Assembly (NCBI GenBank): GCA_025370075.1
Contig: CP073016.1
Span: 744,001 to 808,000 of the forward strand
Source: Chryseotalea sp. WA131a
Lineage (GTDB): Bacteria; Bacteroidota; Bacteroidia; Cytophagales; Cyclobacteriaceae
Direction of reading: 5' to 3'
Length of the DNA: 64,000 nucleotides
The notes under the pieces were generated by a model. The model was not told where the DNA came from, searched no databases, and saw nothing but the letters and a program-made list of their open reading frames with translations. A program made the position numbers and the translations under genes. Below are positions 1-9,411 of the stretch, piece after piece. Every line of letters begins with the position of its first letter. The first letter of the stretch is position 1.

Positions 1-24
1 GTAAAGATTGGTACGTATTTTAAT

Positions 25-3000
25 ATGGGAGACGAATTTCTGATTTCCCAATTACCATTTGACACCAGAACTTTTTTCTTGGTGAGTATTTGTTTAGCGT
101 TTCTCTTGGGGGCATTGCTAGTTGCCTTAAAATCGTTGCATCGTGGGGGCTATTATGATGTGGTGTTTTTGCTTTTGTTCTTTTCCTTGTTTGCCCTGCG
201 ATTGGGAATGATTTACTCCGAGTTTCCGGCTAATGTGGGTTACTGGAGTTTGTTTGATCCTCAAAAGTTTGCTTCTTCAACGTTCAATGTTTCGCTGGGC
301 GATTTTTTGTTGAACTCCTTGGTGGTATTTTGTTGTTCTACCTACCTGTTTGTTTTTCATGCTCGGTTCAAGCTTTTCTCGTGGCTAGCCACCGCCAATG
401 CCTTTACTAAGTTTATTGGTTCAACGGGATTGCTAACGGTCGCCTTTTTTTCTTTTTTATTTCCGTTTTTGTTTTACGAAATCATCTTTCACAATTCATC
501 GATCCATTTAGATATTACTCAATTCGTTTATTTCGATGCCCTTCGCGTGGTGGCATTTGGGTGTGTGTTGTTGGGTACATTATCGAGTTTTATATTTTGC
601 CATGTTTGTGTCAGTTGGGTAAAGCACCTTCAAACAAAAAAGGAGTTTGCCATTACGCTGCTAACTGCCGCGGCTATTTTTATTTTGTATTCTTGGGCAT
701 CCAACCATGATTACAAAATTTCTTTCCTGATTGCATCCGTTTACATTGCATTGCTTTTTTATAGTGGGCTTACCAACTCACTTTCAAAGATTGGGTTTAT
801 CAGTTTCTCTTATTTTTTATTGGCCATTGCAGCTTATAGCATTCAGGGCGGTTTAACCATTCGGTTTTTTTCATCAGAAGCTACGCAGCAATCGCAATTT
901 CGCTTTGCCACTAATAGCTTGGTGAACCACGATATTTTAGGTGAGTATATCTTGTATGATGCCAGCAAAAAGGTTTCGCACGATCTTTTTATTCAAAGTC
1001 GCCTAAGCTCTCCTTTTCTCCCAAAAGGAGTAATCCGTCAACGCGTCCAACAACTTTACATCAATGCCTATTTCGATCGCTACGATGTGAATGTATATTT
1101 GTTTGATGCAGCAGGGGAGGGCATTGGCAATCAAACCACCGATGGCTTGGCTTCTTCTATTCAGAATGTACAGAAGTTTACCACTAAAACAGAATACGAA
1201 GGGGTGTATTGGCTGAAGGAATCGAAAGCACGCTCCATTAAGCGTTACCTGAATGTGATTCCAATCTACAAATCCACTTTAGTGGGATTTGTTTTAATTG
1301 ACTTGACATTAAAAAAGGTGGCTCCTTTATCCGTTTATCCGGAACTGCTGATCGATAATCGATTTTCACAATTTTTAAATACAGGCGATTTTAGTTATGG
1401 CTTTTATTCAAATGGAAAATTGATTGCTTCCAGTGGCGAGTTTAATTACGATCGGCAGGAGACAACAAAACAAATTGCTGACCCTATCATTTTTACCAAA
1501 GGCGTGAATTCATTTGGGTATGACCATATTGCCGTGGAAGACGATGAAGGCGAAGTGGTGGTGGTGTCTGCACGCAGGTACCCTTGGTTTTACGTAGTTG
1601 CCAATTTTGCATTTTGGTTTTTGTTGGGATTGGCACTGGTGTTTGCTTGGATATTGCTGTATACGCTCTACAGTTTTTCAAAGGGCAATACACTCAACTA
1701 TTCAAGCCGCATTCAATTATACATTTATGCTGCCTTTATTATTCCGTTGGTAGTGTTGGCGATTGCTACGCTGTCTGTTACCAACCGTACATCCGAATCG
1801 CAACTGACAACTTCCATCGAATCAAAATCTGAACTTTTAACGGAAACGATTGCCTCGTGGATGGAGAGCGAAGATTCAACAAAACAAGTAACCGAATTAT
1901 CCACTCCATTGATTGCCTTGTCAAAATCTTCACAGTCCGACATTTCACTTTACGATGCTACTGGCGGCTTGCTGGCCTCTAGCCAACCGCTGATTTTCGA
2001 TAATCAATTTTTATCCAAACAAATGAACCGTGCAGCTTGGCAAAAAATTGTAAATGAAAAAGAAAATTATGTAGTGACCGATGAGCAAATTGGAAATTTA
2101 ACCTACAGTAGTTCCTATCGTGCACTTCGCTCTTCCACTTCAGGCGAATTGTTGGGCATTGTTAACCTTCCTTTTTTTCAATCGGCAAGGGCAATTGAAA
2201 AATCGCAGGCGATTGTGCTAAGCAATGTGTTGGTGGTATTTGTGGTCGTGTTTATCGTTTTTAATTTAATTTCTTTGTTTGCCAGCGATTGGCTGACGTT
2301 CCCTTTGCGATTTATCACCAAGACCCTCGGCAAAACAACTCTTACGGGAGAAAACAAACCCCTGCAATGGAAGGCCAATGATGAGATAGGCTTGATGGTA
2401 AGCGAGTATAATAAGATGCTCAGCAATTTAGAGAGCAGCAAAGCAGCTCTCGCACGCACACAAAAAGAATCCGCTTGGCGCGAAATGGCGCAGCAAGTGG
2501 CCCATGAAATTAAAAATCCACTCACCCCTATGAAGCTAACCCTTCAACAAATGGAACAGGCACCCGAAGTGGATGAAAGGAAAAAGCGTTCTATCAAAAC
2601 GCTTTTGGAACAGGTAGAGATATTAAATGGCATTGCCACTTCCTTTAGTTCATTTGCAAAAATGCCAACACCTGTACTGACAAAAGTGAACATCGCTGAT
2701 TCGTTGCGTAAGGCTGTAAATCTGTATGCCAATGGAAGCAATGGCAAGGTTACATTGAAAGTAGAATTTGACCATGAAGCCGTGCTGGGCGATGAACAAT
2801 TGCTCATCCGCATTTTTTCTAATTTAATTTTGAATGGCTTGCAATCGTATCAACGAGAGTCGGATGCTTCTGTGGAAGTTGCATTGACAAAAAAAGATAA
2901 GCAATGCCTCATTTCGTTTTCGGATAGGGGAGTCGGCATTTCAGAAGAAGACAAATCCAAAATTTTCACCCCATCTTTCAGCACCAAAAAATCAGGCTCG

Positions 3001-3114
3001 GGTTTAGGTCTGGCGATTGCCAAGCAAGGAATTGAGTATATGAACGGAGTCATTTGGTTTGAGTCTGAAGTAAGGATGGGAGCCGTATTCTATATTAAGC
3101 TTTCGTTGGTTTGA
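25..3114 (+). CDS. NtrY-like membrane sensor histidine kinase
   Basis: Large (about 1029 aa) multi-pass sensor kinase. The N-terminal third has many hydrophobic segments, followed by a long extracytoplasmic-type region, further membrane segments near residues 525-590 and 730-752, and a HAMP-like linker near 755-805. The HisKA H-box AHEIKNPLTPMKL lies at about 827, with the phosphoacceptor His in it. The HATPase domain follows with N-box NLILNGLQS and G-boxes DRGVGIS and GSGLGLAIAKQG. It should autophosphorylate and pass phosphate to a response regulator, but no regulator gene is adjacent. The PLTPMK H-box resembles the NtrY family; the signal is unknown. There is no in-frame stop between base 1 and the first ATG, so the true start could lie upstream of the window. 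Confidence 0.9.
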   Translation: MGDEFLISQLPFDTRTFFLVSICLAFLLGALLVALKSLHRGGYYDVVFLLLFFSLFALRLGMIYSEFPANVGYWSLFDPQKFASSTFNVSLGDFLLNSLVVFCCSTYLFVFHARFKLFSWLATANAFTKFIGSTGLLTVAFFSFLFPFLFYEIIFHNSSIHLDITQFVYFDALRVVAFGCVLLGTLSSFIFCHVCVSWVKHLQTKKEFAITLLTAAAIFILYSWASNHDYKISFLIASVYIALLFYSGLTNSLSKIGFISFSYFLLAIAAYSIQGGLTIRFFSSEATQQSQFRFATNSLVNHDILGEYILYDASKKVSHDLFIQSRLSSPFLPKGVIRQRVQQLYINAYFDRYDVNVYLFDAAGEGIGNQTTDGLASSIQNVQKFTTKTEYEGVYWLKESKARSIKRYLNVIPIYKSTLVGFVLIDLTLKKVAPLSVYPELLIDNRFSQFLNTGDFSYGFYSNGKLIASSGEFNYDRQETTKQIADPIIFTKGVNSFGYDHIAVEDDEGEVVVVSARRYPWFYVVANFAFWFLLGLALVFAWILLYTLYSFSKGNTLNYSSRIQLYIYAAFIIPLVVLAIATLSVTNRTSESQLTTSIESKSELLTETIASWMESEDSTKQVTELSTPLIALSKSSQSDISLYDATGGLLASSQPLIFDNQFLSKQMNRAAWQKIVNEKENYVVTDEQIGNLTYSSSYRALRSSTSGELLGIVNLPFFQSARAIEKSQAIVLSNVLVVFVVVFIVFNLISLFASDWLTFPLRFITKTLGKTTLTGENKPLQWKANDEIGLMVSEYNKMLSNLESSKAALARTQKESAWREMAQQVAHEIKNPLTPMKLTLQQMEQAPEVDERKKRSIKTLLEQVEILNGIATSFSSFAKMPTPVLTKVNIADSLRKAVNLYANGSNGKVTLKVEFDHEAVLGDEQLLIRIFSNLILNGLQSYQRESDASVEVALTKKDKQCLISFSDRGVGISEEDKSKIFTPSFSTKKSGSGLGLAIAKQGIEYMNGVIWFESEVRMGAVFYIKLSLV

Positions 3115-3172
3115 TAAACGCACATCACATTGCTTACTTTTTTAGTTAATTTAATATTCTTAACTTTAATCT

Positions 3173-3766
3173 ATGGAAGTTGGGTCAGTATCTATAAAAG
3201 TTCCAAGGGAAGAACAGCTATCGGATGAATGGCTTTTCGACTTTTGTTTAGCAAATAGTGAATTGCGAATTGAGCGTGACTCAAGTGGAAAAATAGTTAT
3301 TATGGCACCTGTAGGTTTGCTTGGCTCTTCTTATAATAGCACTGTATCCTCACTACTTTGGATGTGGAATCAAAAGATTAAAGGTGGTGTTACGTTTGAC
3401 TCATCAGCTGGTTTTCGACTTCCAAATAATGCGATGCGTTCGCCTGATGCTGCTTGGATTAGCAGTGAGCGATGGAATAGACTTGGTCTAGAAGATAAGA
3501 AGCGGTTTGCTGCCATTTCCCCTGATTTCATAATTGAACTGAGGTCTGAATCCGATTCATTAGTTGAGCTAAAAGTTAAAATGACCGAGTGGGTTCAGAA
3601 TGGAACGAAACTCGCTTGGCTTATTGACCCAATTGAAGAGAAGGCATACATCTATAAACTTGATGGGTCAATTGAAGAAGTTGATTCTTTTGATAAAATT
3701 CTAGAGGCAAATGAGATAGTTAAAGGGTTTTCAATCAACTTGACTTTACTTAAGAATAAAAACTGA
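3173..3766 (+). CDS. Uma2 family (DUF820) PD-(D/E)XK nuclease-fold protein
   Basis: 197 aa protein with the pattern of the Uma2 family: RSPDAAWIS near residue 84, PDFIIELRSESDS near 119, then a Lys-containing segment KVKMTEWVQNGTKLAWLIDP and the short C-terminal strand KAYIYKLDGS. The D...ExK arrangement is that of restriction-endonuclease-like folds. The family is abundant in cyanobacteria and scattered elsewhere, and its cellular role is not established. It stands alone between the histidine kinase and the convergent ABC ATPase gene. A transferred single gene is plausible but not shown. No toxin or methylase partner is visible beside it. Confidence 0.85.
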   Translation: MEVGSVSIKVPREEQLSDEWLFDFCLANSELRIERDSSGKIVIMAPVGLLGSSYNSTVSSLLWMWNQKIKGGVTFDSSAGFRLPNNAMRSPDAAWISSERWNRLGLEDKKRFAAISPDFIIELRSESDSLVELKVKMTEWVQNGTKLAWLIDPIEEKAYIYKLDGSIEEVDSFDKILEANEIVKGFSINLTLLKNKN

Positions 3767-3777
3767 ACCGCGAATTC

Positions 3778-4533
3778 CTAAATCGGTTTACCCTTCAAAC
3801 TCTTCATCACCTTGTTGATGAACACAAAGTCATCCAGCTCTTTTACACCTGAGTGGGTAATTTCTGTATTGGCACCTTCCCACATCATATTGCCCTTGTA
3901 GAGAAACATAATTTTCTCACCAATACCCAGCACCGAGTTCATATCGTGGGTAACCACAATGGTGGTAATATTAAACTCGTGCGTGATTTCTAAAATCAAT
4001 TCATCAATCAAAATAGAAGTTTGCGGGTCTAAGCCAGAGTTGGGCTCATCACAAAACAAATAATTAGGATTGTTGACCATGGCGCGTGCAATGCCCACAC
4101 GCTTCTTCATACCACCGCTTATCTCAGAAGCCATTTTCTTGTTCACATTCTCTAGCCCCACGCGTTTCAAGCAAAAGTTAACGCGGTCCATTTTTTCATC
4201 TAGTGGCATGGTGGTGAGAATGTCGAGGGGGAAGCGAACATTTTCTTCCACATTTTTAGAATCAAAGAGGGCGCCTCCTTGAAAGAGCATCCCGATCTCC
4301 CTGCGTATTTCAGATTTTACTTCTTTGTCGGCTTCGGTAAAGTTTCGCAAATCGTAAAACACATTCCCTGTATCGGATTGAAGCAAGCCGACAATACATT
4401 TCAACAAAACACTTTTGCCTGTGCCACTGCTTCCGATAATCAAATTGGTTTTTCCTTTGTCAAACTCACCGCTGATGTCGTTGAGCACCGCTTTGCCATT
4501 GAAGGATTTTGAAATATGTTTAATCTTAATCAT
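3778..4533 (-). CDS. MlaF-type ABC transporter ATP-binding protein
   Basis: 251 aa ATPase of an ABC transporter. Walker A GSSGTGKSVL lies near residues 34-43, the signature ISGGMKKRVGIARAM near 139, Walker B YLFCDEP near 158 and a switch His in VVTHDM. The KKRVGIARA form and the pairing with an MlaE permease point to the MCE/Mla phospholipid transport class rather than drug export. It lies 10 nt downstream of the permease gene on the same strand, so the two are almost certainly one operon. No MlaD (MCE) or MlaB/C gene is next to them, so the substrate-binding part must be encoded elsewhere. Confidence 0.9.
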   Translation of the reverse strand: MIKIKHISKSFNGKAVLNDISGEFDKGKTNLIIGSSGTGKSVLLKCIVGLLQSDTGNVFYDLRNFTEADKEVKSEIRREIGMLFQGGALFDSKNVEENVRFPLDILTTMPLDEKMDRVNFCLKRVGLENVNKKMASEISGGMKKRVGIARAMVNNPNYLFCDEPNSGLDPQTSILIDELILEITHEFNITTIVVTHDMNSVLGIGEKIMFLYKGNMMWEGANTEITHSGVKELDDFVFINKVMKSLKGKPI

Positions 4534-4543
4534 GACTTGTGAA

Positions 4544-5272
4544 TTAGAGCAGCAAGTTTGCTAAGAAGTAATCGGCCAACAAAACAGCAATCACACTGGA
4601 GGTTACGGCTTCGGTGCTGGCAATGCCCACCTCCAATGCTCCACCATGGGTGTAGTAGCCTTTAAAAGAAGAGATGGAGGAAATCAAGAAAGCGAACACG
4701 AATGATTTTATCAATGCAAACGTAACGGTGTATTCATTAAATACCGAGCGAATGCCCATGATGTATTCAGTTGGGGTAAGAATGCCCGTAAACACGCCCA
4801 CCAAATAGCCGCCCACCATCGAACAAACGCCAGCAAATATCACTAGCATGGGGTACATAATGAGCGAAGCAATAATCTTGGGCAATACTAAGTATGAAGA
4901 TGAATTGATACCCATCACCTCGAGCGCATCGATCTGCTCAGTAATGCGCATGGTGCCAAGTCCGCCCGCCATGCTGGACCCGATTTTACCAGCAAAAATT
5001 ATGGCCATAATGGTAGGGGCCAATTCCAGCACTGTCATCTCGCGCACCACCTGCGAAATTACATAACGAGGCACAAGGGGTGTTACTAAATTGTAAGCGG
5101 TTTGCACCGTAGTCACTGCCCCCATAAAAGTAGAGACCAGCACAAAAAGCGAAATTGACTTCACCCCAATCTGCATACACTCTTCAATCACCAAGCGGTA
5201 GTAGGTAATAAACGTCTCACGCCTCACCACTAGCGTGCCCAAAAACATCATGTATTTACCGAATTCTTTCAC
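4544..5272 (-). CDS. MlaE family ABC transporter permease
   Basis: 242 aa integral membrane protein with five to six hydrophobic segments and the family pattern: ELAPTIMAIIFAGKIGSSMAGGLGTM in two parts, then EQIDALEVMGIN, and a conserved C-terminal GGALEVGIASTEAVTSS. MlaE permeases act with an MlaF ATPase in lipid movement between the inner and outer membranes. The best start is GTG at 5272 (MKEFGKYMMF); no better ATG precedes the conserved region. It is the first gene of the two-gene unit. The region upstream (5273-5636) is filled with dispersed repeats, so I could not assign a promoter. Confidence 0.9.
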   Translation of the reverse strand: MKEFGKYMMFLGTLVVRRETFITYYRLVIEECMQIGVKSISLFVLVSTFMGAVTTVQTAYNLVTPLVPRYVISQVVREMTVLELAPTIMAIIFAGKIGSSMAGGLGTMRITEQIDALEVMGINSSSYLVLPKIIASLIMYPMLVIFAGVCSMVGGYLVGVFTGILTPTEYIMGIRSVFNEYTVTFALIKSFVFAFLISSISSFKGYYTHGGALEVGIASTEAVTSSVIAVLLADYFLANLLL

Positions 5273-5636
5273 CGTTATTTATTCTATTTTCTCACTTCTA
5301 AATTCTATATTCTTTTATCACAAGGCCGCAGGCTACATGCCTCAAGCTACAAGCTGCTCAACTGTTCTTCTTAGCTCCCCATTCTAAATTCTGACTTCTA
5401 TCTTCTTTCACAAAAATGCCGCAGGCTACACGTCTCAAGCCACAGGCTGCGTATCATTACTTCTTAATTCATCATCTCCTAAATCCTAACTCCTGTCTCC
5501 TTACTCCTAACACCTAACACCCAAGTCCTAACATCTAAGCCCCAACACCCAAGTCCTAATCACCTAAATCTCAAATCTAAAATCTTAAATCTAAAATCTA
5601 AATTCCCCTATCTTGCTCAAAGATAATCGAAATTGT
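5273..5636. repeat. Repeat-filled intergenic region between divergent genes
   Basis: No gene is supported here. It holds a 33 nt direct repeat (5325-5357 and 5418-5450, 29 of 33 identical, beginning GCCGCAGGCTACA) and then, from about 5460 to 5605, word-like runs: CCTAACACCTAACACCCAAG, the 15-mer ACACCCAAGTCCTAA twice, and AAATCTAAAATCTTAAATCT. The same vocabulary recurs near 13.1, 26.2, 27.5, 49.9 and 57.6 kb. The promoters of the flanking divergent genes must lie within or beside it. Confidence 0.85.
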
Positions 5637-6341
5637 ATGAACAAACTGATAGTTGTAACGGGCGGAACGAAAGGAATTGGCCGTGCTATTTTAGAGCGAT
5701 TTGCCCAAGCCGGTTTTGATGTGGCCACCTGCGCCCGAAAGGAAAACGACTTGACCAACCTCCACACCGAAATTGAAAAGCAGCACAGCGTAAAAGCCTT
5801 TGTCTACCCGGCCGATATGTCGCAATTGAGCCAGATAAAAAGTTTTGTCAACTTTATACAGACCCTTAACCGCCCCATAGAAGTGCTCGTGAACAATGCG
5901 GGCTATTTTATTCCCGGCTCGGTGCTAGACGAGCCCGAAGGCAGTTTAGAGAGCATGATCAACAGCAATGTGTACAGCGCCTACTACATCACCCGCGGCT
6001 TGGCCAAGCAAATGGTGGCCAGCCAAAGCGGCCATATCTTCAACATGTGCTCCATCGCCAGCATAAAGGCTTACCCCAATGGCGGCTCCTATGCCATCTC
6101 TAAGTTTGCCCTCCTAGGCTTTAGCAAAGTGCTGCGCGAAGAACTCAAAGACAAAGGCATCCGGGTAACGGCCATCTTGCCCGGTGCCACCCGCACCTCC
6201 AGTTGGGAAGGAGTCGATCTGCCCGATGAACGTTTCATGAAATCCGAAGACGTAGCCGAAACCATTTTCAGCGCCTACAGCCTATCCAAGCGCAGTGTGG
6301 TGGAAGAGATTTTGATACGGCCACAGTTGGGGGATATTTGA
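5637..6341 (+). CDS. SDR family NAD(P)-dependent oxidoreductase
   Basis: 234 aa classical short-chain dehydrogenase. The Rossmann dinucleotide motif TGGTKGIG is at residues 8-15, NNAG near 86, the catalytic Ser in MCSIASIKAYPNGG and YAISK near 152 (catalytic Tyr and Lys). The substrate cannot be told from sequence; the nearest annotated relatives are usually 3-ketoacyl-ACP reductase-like. I prefer the ATG at 5637 (MNKLIVVTGG) over a TTG 24 nt earlier, because the former puts the glycine motif at its usual distance from the N-terminus. It appears monocistronic. Its GC content is visibly higher than that of the surrounding repeat DNA. Confidence 0.9.
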   Translation: MNKLIVVTGGTKGIGRAILERFAQAGFDVATCARKENDLTNLHTEIEKQHSVKAFVYPADMSQLSQIKSFVNFIQTLNRPIEVLVNNAGYFIPGSVLDEPEGSLESMINSNVYSAYYITRGLAKQMVASQSGHIFNMCSIASIKAYPNGGSYAISKFALLGFSKVLREELKDKGIRVTAILPGATRTSSWEGVDLPDERFMKSEDVAETIFSAYSLSKRSVVEEILIRPQLGDI

Positions 6342-6446
6342 TGGTTGTACAGGCAAATAGTTCCTTGCCCTTGGTGTTATACGATTTACCACAAATTTAT
6401 TCCTACCGTAAAATCTGGGGTAAAGAACCTCAATTAGAAATAAAAA

Positions 6447-7895
6447 TCAGTTTTCAATCTTCGCTTGCTCTACAAGTGCGCCCGTAGAATTTGTTTTTGG
6501 ATAGTCGAACAAGCCTTGCTCTTTAATGGCCTCTTCCACTTTGTGAGGAACATATTTTTCCCAGCCATCTTCTCCTCGCTTGATCATGGCCAGCACATTG
6601 TCGGATATGATATTGAGATTGGCCACGTTGGCATCGTGAATGTCTTCCAATTTATTGTTCTCCATTACGTAGCGGAACAAACTCTTTAAATTGGCAGGCA
6701 ATTCTTTTTCGAAATCCTTTAGCGTAAAAAGGGAACCGTCTTTGCGCAAGGCGGGATAGATATACAATTTGACATTCGTGCCAAAAAGTGAAGCAAAGCA
6801 TTCCAAAATCCCGCCACGAATGTTTTCGTAGGTCTTTTCGTCAAATACTTTTTGCAAGGCATAAATCCCCATCACAATGCCTGTCTTCTTTCCTTTGGTG
6901 ATTTTGGATAGGTAATCAACCAATCGATAGTATTCAAAATAATTGGACACCAATACATTTTGCCCCAACGAGCAGATAATGTCTGCTCGATACAAAAAAT
7001 CTTTTTCATCGATGTTCCCATCGGGGCTCAAGTCATTTAGGGTAAGTTCGGTAAGTGTAATTAGTTTGGATCGCTCTACATCCTCTTCTTTCTTAAAATG
7101 CCGAAGGGAAGTGAGTAGCATGTCTACGTTGACATGTGTAACCGGGCGAAAGCGACCGCGCAGAACCAACACATTCTTTTTATACAAATATTCCGATGGC
7201 TGCATCACTTGTCCATCGGGACCAAACATCGCTGCTTTGGTGAGCCCGTTCTTCACCAACTTCAAAGCCATCAGCCGATTATCCACATACCCAAAATCGG
7301 GGCCTGTTAACCGAAACATATCCACTTCTATCCTTCGGGTGGTAAGGCCATCTAGCAACGACAAAACAATTTGCTCAGGGTCGTGCAAAAACATACAGGC
7401 GTAAATCAGGTTCACCCCTAAAATCCCGAGGGATGATTGTTGCTGAAGTGGGTCGTTGTCGTGCATCTTTACATGAATGACGCAATCATTAAAATCACTT
7501 TGTGGATGCATTTGAAAACGTAAACCAATCCAACCATGACCTTGGTTGGTGCGTTCGTAATTCAAAACTTCTACGGTATCGGCAAAAGAGAAAAAACGGG
7601 TGGTTTCAATTCGGTGCGGAAGCCGTTCTGGCAAGAGTTGGTACTCATGTGTAAGCATCCGCATGAGTCTATCTTCGCATACATAACGATCGCCCACCCC
7701 ATAAATCGCATCAGAAAACTTCATGTCGTATGCCGACATGGTTTTAGCGATGGTGCCCGAGGCACCGCCTACTTTAAAAAAATTAGCTGCAACTTCTTGC
7801 CCTGCTCCTATTTCCGCAAACGAGCCATAAATGGCTTTACTTAAGTTGATCCGCAGTGCTTTCTCTTGGGTGGTCAGTTTCTTGTGCTCTTCCAT
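6447..7895 (-). CDS. Conserved Bacteroidota protein of unknown function (about 480 aa)
   Basis: 482 aa soluble protein without signal peptide or membrane segment. The N-terminal stretch KAIYGSFAEIGAGQEVAANF looks like a strongly conserved signature, and I recall close homologues across Cytophagales and Flavobacteriales. Some of those are labelled nicotinate-nucleotide adenylyltransferase, but I see no nucleotidyltransferase HxGH motif here, so I do not adopt that name. The rest is mixed alpha/beta with no catalytic motif I can name. It is divergent from the sodium symporter at 8017 with a short shared upstream region. The start at 7895 (MEEHKKLTTQEKALRIN) fits that recalled family. Confidence 0.75.
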   Translation of the reverse strand: MEEHKKLTTQEKALRINLSKAIYGSFAEIGAGQEVAANFFKVGGASGTIAKTMSAYDMKFSDAIYGVGDRYVCEDRLMRMLTHEYQLLPERLPHRIETTRFFSFADTVEVLNYERTNQGHGWIGLRFQMHPQSDFNDCVIHVKMHDNDPLQQQSSLGILGVNLIYACMFLHDPEQIVLSLLDGLTTRRIEVDMFRLTGPDFGYVDNRLMALKLVKNGLTKAAMFGPDGQVMQPSEYLYKKNVLVLRGRFRPVTHVNVDMLLTSLRHFKKEEDVERSKLITLTELTLNDLSPDGNIDEKDFLYRADIICSLGQNVLVSNYFEYYRLVDYLSKITKGKKTGIVMGIYALQKVFDEKTYENIRGGILECFASLFGTNVKLYIYPALRKDGSLFTLKDFEKELPANLKSLFRYVMENNKLEDIHDANVANLNIISDNVLAMIKRGEDGWEKYVPHKVEEAIKEQGLFDYPKTNSTGALVEQAKIEN

Positions 7896-8016
7896 ATGCT
7901 TACTTCACGCTGTCAATTTCCATTATTTTTTTGATCTAACGAAATTAAGTATTCAACCGATGCGCCTCCCTTTTGATACTAATGGTTTAACATCTATTTT
8001 GCCAAAATTTTTGACT

Positions 8017-9399
8017 ATGGCAAACAGAGGCAGTTTCTCTAGCAAGATAGGTTTTATTTTGGCCGCAGCAGGTTCGGCTGTTGGGCTAGGTAACATTTGG
8101 CGGTTTCCTTACTTAGCAGGCCAAAACGGTGGCGCAGCTTTTTTGGTCATCTACTTGATTTGCATACTAACACTTTGTTTTCCTGTGATGGTGGGTGAAA
8201 TCGCCATTGGAAGAAAAGCGCAAAGCGATGCCTACGGTTCCTACCAAAAATTGGGTGGTGGCAAGTGGGGTTACTTGGGTTTATTCGGCATCTTAGCCGG
8301 TATCTTTATTCTTTCATTCTACAATGTAGTGGCGGGCTGGGCATTTGGCTATTTCTTAGAAATATCTTTTGGCAACTTATTAAATGAGCAAGATTTTGGA
8401 GCATTTTTTGGAAGCTATATCAACAACATCGGCACGATTATGATATTCTCCATTGGGTTCATGGTGCTGACAGCCTTTGTCGTTTCGCAAGGTGTGCAGA
8501 AAGGAATTGAGGCTGCCAATAAAATTATGATGCCGGCTCTTTATGCAATCTTAATTGGACTTATTATCTACAGCCTCACATTACCCAATGCGATTGATGG
8601 TGTTAAGTTTTACTTAGTACCCGATTTAAGTAAAATCAATTCGCAAACCTTATTCGATGGGCTCCGCCAGGCCTTCTTTTCACTTTCGCTCGGCATGGGC
8701 ACGTTGATGACGTATGGTTCGTATGTCGATAAAAAGCAAAATGTAGTTTCCTCCGCGGCTGTCATCTCGATTGCTGATACTTCAGTTGCTTTTTTGGCTG
8801 GTTTGATGGTGTTTCCCATGGTGGCGGCCATTGGCGCTTTTGATGTGGAAGGGCCAAGTTTGGTGTTTGTGGTTTTGACTAAGGTGTTTCACAATATGGG
8901 CCCCGTGGTGGGGCGAATAGTGGGTGGCTCATTCTTTTTATTACTTTGTTTTGCCGCGCTTACTTCCACCATCTCATTGCTCGAAGTGCCGGTTGCCTAC
9001 TTAGTAGACCAAAAGAAACTGCCCCGCAAGCCGGTGGTTTGGGGAGTGGCCACATTGATCTTTGTATTGGGCATACCCAGTTTGCTAAGCATGGGGAAGG
9101 TAGAGTTTTTATCACACCTACCTTTTTATAAAGGCCGCGACTTCTTAACCTTTGTGAGCGACATGTGCGATTTAAGTTTAACGATTGGAGGCTGTATGCT
9201 CTGCATCTTCATTCGCCAGCGTTGGAAGATTGCCAACATGAACGAAGAGTTATCGCACGGCAATCCAAACTTCATAGGGTCATGGCTTAAAACGTATGTG
9301 AACTTTATGATTTCTTGGGTGTGCCCTATCTTGCTAGGCGTGCTATCGATATTGATAATCTTCGATAAGTTTATTGGGATTGAGAAAATTTTTGGGTAG
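8017..9399 (+). CDS. NSS family sodium-dependent transporter
   Basis: 460 aa, about 11-12 membrane helices, of the neurotransmitter:sodium symporter (LeuT/SNF) family. Helix 1 carries the hallmark GLGNIWRFPYLAGQNGG, which lines the sodium and substrate site. A second conserved stretch, FFSLSLGMGTLMTYGSY, corresponds to helix 6-7. Bacterial members import amino acids or related amines; the substrate is not predictable here. The ATG at 8017 (MANRGSFSSKIGFILAA) is the right start: an open frame continues 62 codons upstream, but that extension overlaps the divergent gene and has no family resemblance. Confidence 0.92.
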   Translation: MANRGSFSSKIGFILAAAGSAVGLGNIWRFPYLAGQNGGAAFLVIYLICILTLCFPVMVGEIAIGRKAQSDAYGSYQKLGGGKWGYLGLFGILAGIFILSFYNVVAGWAFGYFLEISFGNLLNEQDFGAFFGSYINNIGTIMIFSIGFMVLTAFVVSQGVQKGIEAANKIMMPALYAILIGLIIYSLTLPNAIDGVKFYLVPDLSKINSQTLFDGLRQAFFSLSLGMGTLMTYGSYVDKKQNVVSSAAVISIADTSVAFLAGLMVFPMVAAIGAFDVEGPSLVFVVLTKVFHNMGPVVGRIVGGSFFLLLCFAALTSTISLLEVPVAYLVDQKKLPRKPVVWGVATLIFVLGIPSLLSMGKVEFLSHLPFYKGRDFLTFVSDMCDLSLTIGGCMLCIFIRQRWKIANMNEELSHGNPNFIGSWLKTYVNFMISWVCPILLGVLSILIIFDKFIGIEKIFG

Positions 9400-9411
9400 T
9401 ACTGTTAACTA

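Noticed and set aside
3161..3168. TAACTTTA as a -7 box for the Uma2 gene
   Set aside because: One mismatch, no -33 partner, and only 4 nt before the start codon.
6340..6490. A 48-codon plus-strand frame after the SDR gene
   Set aside because: It overlaps the 3' end of the opposite-strand gene and has no recognisable features.
7831..8016. 62-codon N-terminal extension of the sodium symporter
   Set aside because: It overlaps the divergent gene, lacks family similarity, and ATG 8017 gives the standard N-terminus.
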